A stretch of DNA of 23,900 bases from Chara braunii (Eukaryota; Streptophyta; Charophyceae; Charales; Characeae): contig BFEA01000440.1 of the NCBI GenBank assembly GCA_003427395.1, positions 1,096,887-1,120,786 of the forward strand, written 5' to 3'. Position numbers and translations under genes: made by a program. Shown here piece by piece: positions 17,430-23,900 of this stretch (its first letter is position 1; every line of letters starts with the position of its first letter). The notes under the pieces were generated by a model that was given only the letters and a program-made list of their open reading frames with translations, was not told the DNA's origin and did not search any database.

Positions 17430-18005
17430 TAAGAATGCGTTGATTGCCGAGGCTAGCCAGAGTCTTACCGCAACAGGTTGCAATCTGGTGGGGTCAGCAG
17501 GTCCCCGACGCGAGTGTCGAATTCCGTAGTCAGCTGAGGCTAAGACTCTGGGAGTCTGGCCTATGAGGCTGAGAGGGGTCGACTGGAACCCTACCGCAGT
17601 CAGAGGATGCAATCCAGTGAGGTTAGCCAAAGCCTGGAACTGTGGTTAGACCGGGTCCCACGTTCAAAAATCTGGGCGGCGTAGCCAGCGCCCTTGGCCA
17701 AAAACTGGTAGGTGAGCCAGTCCCTGACCACAGTGGTCAAATCCGGATTCGGGACAGTTGGACTGACGGGATGTCTACTGTCATAGGGTGACCAGACCCG
17801 CTATAGTCAGGGTGTCCTGGCGAGAGTGCCAAAGGGCTGCCATACTCGAGTAGTGGGTATGATTGGTCCTGACCTGGAGGCAGGTCAAAGGGGCTGTCAA
17901 GACAGATGGTCTGACTAGTCCTGGCCTGAGGCGGGCCGAATGAGGTATGTCAGACTGATGGGGCGTTCGACATTCCTGGCCAGTGGTGGGCCGAAACCAA
18001 GGCAA
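17430..18005 (+). repeat. Array of about 52-bp units each containing a small hairpin
   Basis: TCCTGRCC-type unit starts occur at 17815, 17867, 17919 and 17974, spaced 52-55 bases. Each is followed by a short inverted repeat: TGGC...GCCA, GACCT...AGGTC, GGCC...GGGCC, GGCC...GGGCC. Older, more diverged units run back to about 17430 (CGAC...GTCG at 17506; TGACCA...TGGTCA at 17725). Arm sequences change between units while pairing is kept, which hints at selection on RNA structure. No tRNA or other known RNA fits. Confidence 0.6.
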
Positions 18006-18105
18006 TCAATAAATCCTGGGTACGAAGAGTTGTTATGTATTAATTATTAATTATTAATTTTATTATTTTATTTATGAGTTTTATTTTAATTTGTTTATGC
18101 TTAAC
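18005..18105. other. A/T-rich block with polyadenylation-like signals on both strands
   Basis: AATAAA on the plus strand at 18008-18013, then TTAATTATTAATTATT-type sequence. Several TTTATT words are AATAAA on the minus strand (about 18062-18095). It lies between pol (plus) and the antisense frame at 18650-19120 (minus), where converging transcripts would end. Genomic RNA would have to read through it. Confidence 0.4.
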
Positions 18106-18199
18106 TGCTGGTTGTTAGAGGGTCTGCTTGTTGGGGCATGGTTGTTGTCTGTGGGACTTGCTGGTTTTGCAGGTATACAAATACTCATCTGAAGTTCCC

Positions 18200-18370
18200 T
18201 AGACCAGGAAAAAGAAAAAGGGTTTGGTATCCCCTCCCTTTTGTCTAAGAAGTTGAGGAGACGCCTTACTCAGGCCAGAGAAAGAAAACACGGGTTTGGT
18301 ATCTCCATCAAGTAAGGAGCTGAGAAAATGTCTCTCAGATCAGAGAACAGAAAAGAGGGTTTGGTATACC
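18200..18370 (+). repeat. Three copies of the polypurine-tract motif GGGTTTGGTAT
   Basis: GGGTTTGGTAT at 18220-18230, 18292-18302 and 18357-18367, each preceded by CCAG/CAGAG and a purine run (AAAGAAAA type). Unit spacing is 72 and 65 bases. The identical 11-mer stands 2 bases before the 3' LTR at 19684-19694. The repeats may be duplicated plus-strand priming sites. Confidence 0.75.
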
Positions 18371-18649
18371 CTACTCCCAGCATAGCAGCCAGAGTGAGTA
18401 CCCTCGTTACTGGGGTCATCCTTGGCATAGGTGCCTGATCGAGAGCTGAGGTAACCTCCATGTGAAAAGGCCAACAGTTGAGTCAGTCAAACATTCAGAC
18501 AAAATCCTTCTTAAAATTTTATTTGGTGGCCGACAAGCGGCCTCGTTCGCGAGGAACCTGCATCCCGGGCCTTAAGGAAGCCAAACTCTCAGGCCTGGGA
18601 CGCTATGGAGTGGACGGTGAACTGAGAATTTTGTGAGCCAAAACCAGAC

Positions 18650-19120
18650 TTAAAAAGCTGAAAAGAAATCACGCTTATATAAGACATAAAAGATGGCCAT
18701 GACCTCGAGCTGAAAAAGAAAGAGGAGAAAGAAGATGCTGAAGAGAATACAGTGACTAGGATGATGGAGTGATGAGACGGTGCACGGGACAAAAGGAGGC
18801 GGGGCAAGCACTATGGCCTTGCTTACGGCTGGAGTAGAAGGAGCACTAAGGATGTAAGGGGGAGAAGAAGCACTGGGGGTACTATAACGCGCATCAATTT
18901 TTTTACGAAGGTATTCCATCCTGTCAGGGGATGGAGTCTTCTCGTACCACCCTAATGATGGATAACGTGGATAGGGCCTTGGATGCGCGAAGCCTCTTGG
19001 CTCTTCCTCCTCCTCCTCCTCTGAACTATAGGAGCACCGTGCCCTAACCGGTGGCTCCTCTTTGGTCTTTCCTGTTCTACCTCCCCTTCCTCTAGCCTGA
19101 CCGAGGCGTGCCTCAGGCAT
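18650..19120 (-). CDS. Antisense hypothetical protein after pol
   Basis: Minus-strand frame from ATG at 19120 to TAA at 18650, 156 residues. The N-terminal half is basic, Gly/Arg-rich, then an acidic run of seven Glu, then PRGFAHPRPYPRYPSLGWYE and KTPSPDRMEYLRKKIDARYS, which looks like real protein. The C-terminal hydrophobic stretch is encoded by a long pyrimidine tract ending TTTTTCAG (acceptor at 18710), and a second acceptor-like TTTTCAG ends at 18658. That stretch may be intron, not a membrane segment; a donor-like GCC|GTAAGC lies near 18825. Plant Tat-lineage elements carry antisense frames in this place, but I see no sequence relationship. Function unknown. Confidence 0.5.
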   Translation of the reverse strand: MPEARLGQARGRGGRTGKTKEEPPVRARCSYSSEEEEEEEPRGFAHPRPYPRYPSLGWYEKTPSPDRMEYLRKKIDARYSTPSASSPPYILSAPSTPAVSKAIVLAPPPFVPCTVSSLHHPSHCILFSIFFLLFLFQLEVMAIFYVLYKRDFFSAF

Positions 19121-19260
19121 GGTGAACGTGGAAAGGGGGGGGTCTAGCACCAAAGGCTATGACTGAGAAGGTTGTGGGAGCAAGGATTATGATGGGAGAG
19201 GTGGATCCGTAAAGTAGAAGTAGAAGAAAACCGGGTATAATAGGGAAAAATAACTGTGCT

Positions 19261-19590
19261 TAGCTGAGGAGGACCACAACATCCCACGTGAAACCTAGCG
19301 CAAAGAGAGATGGATAGCTCAGAAAAAGGAACCTAGCGCAAAGAGAGATGACTAGCTCAGAAAAAGGAACCTAGCGCAAAAGAGAGATAGCTAGCGCAGA
19401 GAAAGAAACCTAGCGCAAAAGAAGATAGTTAGCGCTGAGAGTGAGGATGGACACTTGGGGAGGAGGTGAACGTAGAAAAGAAAGACGAGCGCAGAGAAAG
19501 AAGGTGTGCTCAGAAGAAAAGCACTCCTTCTCCCGAAGTTACGGAGTCAAGAACCAGCTAGCGCAAAAGGAACGGTAGCGCGGAAAGCGC
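19261..19590 (+). repeat. 38-bp purine-rich repeats with TAGCGC words
   Basis: AACCTAGCGCAAAGAGAGAT starts at 19292, 19330, 19368 and 19407 (38-39 base period). Each unit has a half-repeat with TAGCTC about 19 bases on. More diverged AGCGC words continue to 19590. The array lies just upstream of the plus-strand priming region. No convincing gene is present; a frame at 19506-19766 crosses the LTR boundary and is discounted. Confidence 0.75.
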
Positions 19591-19661
19591 CTCCAGCCGC
19601 AATGGGAATGAGCGAGGGCATATTGGGTTGCACTGTTTTTATATCGAAACTTCTCTCTCCG

Positions 19662-19681
19662 ACCCAGCGGGGACGCTGGGT
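19662..19681 (+). other. Perfect hairpin upstream of the polypurine tract
   Basis: ACCCAGCG, GGGA loop, CGCTGGGT: an 8-bp perfect stem with a 4-base loop. It ends 2 bases before the GGGTTTGGTAT tract and 15 before the LTR. Confidence 0.7.
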
Positions 19682-19696
19682 GGGGGTTTGGTATTA
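19682..19696 (+). other. Plus-strand priming tract (polypurine-like) before the 3' LTR
   Basis: GGGGGTTTGGTATTA directly precedes TGTCGG of the 3' LTR. It holds the position of the polypurine tract and is G-rich but ends in pyrimidines, so the exact primer is uncertain. The 11-mer inside it is the one repeated at 18220, 18292 and 18357. Confidence 0.6.
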
Positions 19697-20682
19697 TGTC
19701 GGAGGGCGCGCTGTCCCGGCCCTCCTCTGTGTACCAAGTCCCTACTTGGTACTACCCTTAGTTTAGTGCTGCGATCAGAAACTACTCCCGAAACATTGTG
19801 ACGCTTGGTACTTGGGCTATAGTATGATGTGGACCAATCCCGGTGGCGTAGCCCTCAGCAAAAGGGGTGCGCCACAGGACTTCCATTGGTCCACGCAGGC
19901 TCGGCGCCCTGTAGTGCAGCAGAGCACAACCGGCCTGTGACCATGGTAGCCGCCGGGTTCGCCCTGGGACGCGGAGGTGAGAGGGCTGGCCCGGTCTTTT
20001 CAACTCCGCGCCAAAAGCCCCGGTACTAAGTTATGGGTTATATGCATGGAGACAGACCGTTGTGAAAGAAAAGAAAAGCTAAGTAAAAGAAATAAAAGAA
20101 AAAAAAGTGCGAGAGCAGAAAGGAAAACCAAGAGTCAGAGCTGCATATGGATCGCGGCCCTTGCTTTAATGGGGGATAATCCGGCGATATCAGGCTACTG
20201 TATCGTTGAGTCTTCCCCTTTCTATTTTATTTACTATTATTATTATAACCATCATTGTTAACTTCTCAATTTTCCAGGTGCGGCTCTCCTTTTCTGGGCT
20301 CAGTCACTTCGTAGGGGAGGCCGACAGTTCAAGTTTTGGGCTGCGGCTACGGCCTGGCGGCCTAGACAGGACCGACTCCTCGTAAGACTGCTGTACCAGA
20401 GACGCATGGTTGAAGTGTTACGCGGTAAAGCCTCAAAAGAAGGGCGACCCTCGGCCGCATTGGTAGGGAGCCTATCACCCCCCAGTGGAGGGTCATAAGC
20501 CCCCTCCATGCCATCAGACACGGGTACCCGTCGGGTATAAGCCAACGCGTACGTCTTAAAGAAAGAAAAATGCTTGTCAGTGTCCCGTTATGGGACTTCA
20601 GATACTGGGCCGTGGTCACATTGTGAATATTAGTGGCTTGACGGCAGCATAGTGATTTCGAACCATACCTTGACCGTTGAGC

Positions 20683-20759
20683 TTTCGGTTTCGAATTATT
20701 CAAGTTTTATTTTGCTTTATATTGTGGAATATCAAGACTATTAAAAAGAAGGTCAGAGC
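20683..20759 (+). other. 77-bp segment present only in the 3' LTR
   Basis: The 5' LTR reads straight from TTGAGC to AGAAC (1040/1041). Here 77 A/T-rich bases intervene, flanked by GAGC on both sides. Either a small insertion with a 4-base duplication, or a deletion in the 5' copy between GAGC repeats. No terminal inverted repeat is visible. Confidence 0.85.
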
Positions 20760-20813
20760 AGAACTTTTCTTTTAGAGCGCGGGGTCATAGCGAGGGCTGA
20801 GCCTATAAAGAGG

Positions 20814-20820
20814 TGAGGCA
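20814..20820 (+). promoter_or_regulatory. TATA-box-like TATAAAG, 3' LTR copy
   Basis: Same motif and context as at 1085, about 180 bases before the LTR reading frame at 21000. Confidence 0.4.
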
Positions 20821-20999
20821 AACTAGTTCTTGGCAGTGAAGCCTCTTCTGCTGTGTTGACGTTGTTGGCCTGAGAAAGCGGTTGATAGTCTGTGGGCACG
20901 AGTGTTGGATCTAGTGTTGTGCTATCTATCAGGCGGGGCAGGCTATCTTGAGTAGCAATAGCGCTACACGGCTATAGGCCTGGCTGTTGGCGGCACACA

Positions 21000-21404
21000 A
21001 TGCGCTGGGTCCCAGTGTCAGGTGAAGGCCCCTTGATTATGACGGCCCTGAACTATGATGGGGGAGAAGTAGTTCGACTGAAGGTCTGTATTGAAGGGGG
21101 GAGAGAGGAGGAGATGCGAGGTGACCAGAGGCTGCAGGCTGCCATTTCCGAAGCGCGTGACAGGGCAGAGCGGAGGTGCAGACGAGACGGGGTGACCGTG
21201 GGCTTGAGAGTGACGGTCATGTATCACGAGACCGAATCATCAACTAGGACCGAGACAAGGGAGGAGCAGCACAACGGGAGAGACTCAGGTGGGGAGAGTG
21301 AAATGAGCGAGGCTGACTGTGAGATGGATCTCAGGTCCTGGAACCGACCCGAGGAGATCCAAAAGTACCACAGGGCTGCGGAGCCGGTGAAAAAAAGGGC
21401 CTGA
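21000..21404 (+). CDS. LTR-encoded hypothetical protein, distantly family I-like (copy 2)
   Basis: 134 residues from ATG 21000 (GTG in the other copy). The upstream ATG used in copy 1 is ATA here, although the frame stays open above 21000. Residues LNYDGGEVVRLKVCIEGG are identical to copy 1. About 20 base differences over 405 bases, 14 changing the residue and 6 silent, with no indel or stop. Ending KKRA instead of EKRP. Intact at insertion, apparently neutral since. Confidence 0.5.
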   Translation: MRWVPVSGEGPLIMTALNYDGGEVVRLKVCIEGGREEEMRGDQRLQAAISEARDRAERRCRRDGVTVGLRVTVMYHETESSTRTETREEQHNGRDSGGESEMSEADCEMDLRSWNRPEEIQKYHRAAEPVKKRA

Positions 21405-21785
21405 GGTCAGCTCACGACACCCGACTCCCAGAGGCCGCGGGACCGGAGGCCGAGGGGCAGGAGGTAAACAGAGCAAGGGGAAGAGACAAGTGTGAGACGC
21501 GAGAGGCAGAACACATGCCCTACAAAGAGGTCAACGAAGAGAGGTACAGAGAGTGAGCGAAAACGAGATAAGCTCTCGAAGCACGCGTGATGTCAACTGA
21601 ACAGCCTGTGCAGCAGACCAGTGGCGACAAGATGAGTGGTGCTCATGAGTGTGATGAGTGAGCTCAGACTGCAATATCAGTTTTGGCTTCAACATAAGCT
21701 GTATGGATGAGCGTACTCGATCCTGTTGGAGATGGTTGACCTCAACCGTTGTCTCTGCGCACGCATAGAGTATTCTGTGACTAAT

Positions 21786-21973
21786 AAGCCGCTGTGAACT
21801 TCCGTGACATGCTAGTCAAGTGTTCGTCTTCGCGCTCGCTAGGGGTACATTGTGACTGATGAGTCACGACAAGCCCCCGTGACACGCTGGGGTAATCATC
21901 TTTCGTGACTCTTTAAGTATTCGCTAGAAGTGACTCGTCTCTGTTTTCATCTCGTATGCCTCTCCTGAGTGAC
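21786..21973 (+). repeat. Single GTGAC-rich unit in the 3' LTR
   Basis: Single-copy counterpart of the 187-bp unit doubled at 2098-2471. It keeps the GTGAC words; the inverted repeat reads GTGACTGATGAGTCAC here. Confidence 0.85.
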
Positions 21974-23900
21974 AGGCCTTAAAGCGCTTCCGGCTCGCTC
22001 ACCGAGCGGTTACGAGTGGGAGAGAGAGCAGTCCACGTGTGGTCCCCCACGTCAATTGAGTCGCGAGGAGTCTGTATGACAAGAAAAAACCATCTCAAGT
22101 GGCTACATACGAGCGGATGTCAACTAAGCTTGCATCGCTAGCGTCTTTAGTCTCCGCATGTGCTGTGCATTTTGTTTTTGAAGGGAAGGTAACCAAGATT
22201 AGGAGGGGACATACGCGCATAGACGGTTCCGAGGGAAAAATGTGCAACGCAGGAGCGGTGCATGTTCGAGAGAGAGATACGTGGACGACAGGCGGAAGCT
22301 CCGGGAGAAGAGAGGGAAGTCTACGAGAGGAGCCGTGCAGATGAATGTGCTCTGTCTTGCTAGATACAGTTGACTTCAATTGTTGTCTTCGTGATTGCCT
22401 AGGGCACCTTGTGGCTGATGAACCGCAGCGCGACTTCTTGCGCACTCACCAGGGTGACTAGTCTCAGTATCTCTTTGCACGTTCTCCAGGGTGATAAGCA
22501 GTTGGGTGAAGATCGGGAAAGAGCGAGCATCGGAGCGCGATTAGTCGAGCGCTGAAGAAGTGAAGATCAGGGAGGACGCGCTGCTCTCTCGTTGTTGCCA
22601 TTGTCGCCCTACGGTAACCGCTGGATCTCGCGTAGCTTGCTAAGGATGAAATTCTCAGTTCTCGACATTGGATCAGCCAATGATGGCCAGGAAAGAAAGG
22701 CATTCTCCACCGTGCTTTAGATAGGCGAGCGGAAGCAGACGCCTGTCTTAGTATTGTTGTTGGCGTCAGTGATAACTAAGTGTGTTTGGTATGTCAGATC
22801 GAGTTACAAGACAGGAGGAACGAATGAAGGACGCAGGCAGCTACTACGAAAAAGATTTGTGCGAGCGAAGATAATCTGCTATAGCTTGTGAAGGTCTAGT
22901 GTGCCTTCTCTGTTGGAGTCATCTACTGTCCTCCTGTGCTCAGATACTTACCTGTAAATTAGTCAGCCTCTTGTTCCTCTTGTTGATATTGGGGAGGCTA
23001 AAGCGCAAGGATCCTTCTTGGTTGTGTTCAAACCTGGGTTTTAGCTCGGTGCTACAGGAGTGTGTGATTAGGGAGGCATTAATGTGGTGGTTTCGACTTC
23101 AGCCTGTAGTGAGTAGAGAGAAGGTCACTCTCAACTGACAGGAGGAGGCTGATTATCGGATACTAAACAAGTGTTTGTGGAGACATAAAGTTGTCGGAAG
23201 GAAGACGTAGTGTAAAGTCTCATGGTTCAAGGCTTGAGAATTTTGGTCGGGAGACATCAACGATAGTTTCTAGTGGCATGTGGTTGGAACCAGGCAGATA
23301 AGAGCTCACCCTTTCTTTTTGATCCGCCGTCTCTTGCTTGTTTTCCCTTTGTACTTACTTGGTACAAGAGCTGCCAGATCTTGAGTTTCCCCTTCTGCAG
23401 ACTTTAATAAGAAAATTGCTTAACCTTTAATTACTTCTTTTTCTTGTTTTGAGTCCACACATTACCTGATTGAGGCCGACGAACTTAATGATAAGCGCAA
23501 GACGCTCTGCACGTATCCACCAAAGGCTTTGGCCTACTAACTAAGGAAGTCGTAGCAGGTCGAGGTCCCGATCTGGGGAGAAAAGTGACCCCATGGTGTG
23601 AAAGAAGTACTAAAATATTGCTTTCTAACCTGCAAGTGCCTTCTCATAGGCAGGAAAAGATCTTTTCTGAGGGTAATTGCATACCTTCTCGTCAAGTTTT
23701 TACTCGATGGGGATTGATTCTTACACTTGCGTACACCAGGTCTGCATAAGTGGAAGGTTTTATTTGAGGAAGTTCACCGAGAGTCGTTGAACACGCCCAA
23801 AATACAGAATATCTAGTCCCTCTTCTTTTATTTATGAAGACGAAGAAAAAGGTTTGACGCGTCAGTCACAGTTTGACTACTAGTCTCAGCCATAGCCATA
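21974..23900 (+). other. 3' LTR interior, no convincing gene
   Basis: Counterpart of 2472-4390. Comparing copies shows frameshifts (extra bases at about 22239), a small 6-base difference near 22613 and a stop in the frame beginning at 23222. The short frames here are therefore not supported as genes. Confidence 0.6.

Larger units (their letters stand above)
16554..17430 (+). other. Non-coding region after pol with decayed short repeats
   Basis: No intact gene. 16620-16745 is rich in TTTCAG and CAGT words. 16937-17097 holds a duplicated decayed coding segment and 17121-17340 a set of imperfect repeats, both listed separately. This may be a former coding region or part of a long 3' untranslated region. 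Confidence 0.55.
56..23900 (+). mobile_element. Giant Ty3/gypsy-type LTR retrotransposon, right end cut off
   Basis: The element is bounded by two direct repeats that both start TGTCGGAGGGCGCG. It carries a tRNA-Asp primer-binding site, Gag, zinc knuckle, aspartic protease, reverse transcriptase, RNase H and integrase, in that order, and a G-rich tract against the second repeat. RT-RNase H-integrase order is diagnostic of Ty3/gypsy and not of copia. Unusual traits are LTRs of at least 4.3 kb (probably about 7.9 kb), about 2.4 kb of extra coding modules before gag, and about 3.1 kb of repeat-rich DNA plus an antisense reading frame after pol. Many stops and frame changes show that this copy is inactive. 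The host is probably of the plant lineage because the primer-binding site matches plant tRNA-Asp; the lineage within Ty3/gypsy is not assigned. Confidence 0.93.
19697..23900 (+). repeat. 3' long terminal repeat, truncated by the window end
   Basis: Second copy of the terminal repeat, equivalent to 56-4390 of the first. Divergence by hand is about 7 percent over the first 350 bases and about 5 percent over the reading frame at 21000-21404. Relative to the first copy it has a single 187-bp unit (21786-21973), one 15-bp GC unit instead of three, and 77 extra bases at 20683-20759. The last bases, CATAGCCATA, correspond exactly to the point in the first copy where undetermined bases begin (4391). 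Confidence 0.93.

Noticed and set aside
17430-18005. CRISPR-like array
   Set aside because: Repeats are imperfect with no distinct spacers, and the context is a eukaryotic retrotransposon.
19506-19766. 86-residue frame crossing into the 3' LTR
   Set aside because: Crosses the repeat array, hairpin, priming tract and LTR boundary; no protein-like features.

Overview
The window is almost entirely one very large, decayed Ty3/gypsy-type LTR retrotransposon in a eukaryotic nuclear genome. Two diverged direct repeats begin with the same TGTCGGAGGGCGCG at 56 and at 19697. A primer-binding site identical over 18 bases to the complement of the 3' end of plant tRNA-Asp lies at 7988-8005, and a G-rich priming tract touches the second repeat. 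The tRNA-Asp match points to a streptophyte (plant-lineage) host. The style of the reverse transcriptase recalls charophyte algae such as Chara, but that is memory-level inference and not established. No ordinary host gene is recognised. The only clear flanking DNA is a (GA)n microsatellite at the left edge.

Layout: 1-55 flank; 56 to about 7983 5' LTR (56-4390 is verified against the second copy; 4391-7983 is assigned to the LTR because the primer-binding site lies at its end); 7988-8005 primer-binding site; 8006-8319 leader; 8320-10767 a pre-gag block of tandem paralogous modules (family I copies A-D, then a duplicated family II module); 10829-11791 Gag; 11653-12951 zinc knuckle and aspartic protease; 13209-15059 reverse transcriptase and RNase H; 15060-16553 integrase; 16554-19660 a long untranslated 3' region with several repeat arrays and an antisense reading frame; 19662-19696 hairpin and polypurine-like tract; 19697-23900 3' LTR, cut by the window end. 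If the LTR really is about 7.9 kb, the full element is about 27-28 kb.

State of the element: pol has seven in-frame stops, the protease motif is altered, the zinc knuckle holds two stops, and Gag, protease and RT-integrase lie in three successive frames. The two LTR copies of one 405-bp reading frame differ at about 20 positions (near 5 percent, hand count). This is an old, non-autonomous copy. Its domain content (RT, RNase H, integrase with D,D35E spacing) is still legible.

Most interesting: a protein module of roughly 100-135 residues, which I cannot assign to a known family, is repeated at least four times in tandem ahead of gag. It appears again, more diverged, inside the LTR (1239-1685 and 6875-7327). 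A second unknown module of about 90-96 residues is duplicated head-to-tail just before gag. Extra genes ahead of gag and an antisense reading frame after pol recall the plant Tat/Ogre lineage in layout. The module families and the LTR-borne copies look undescribed to me.
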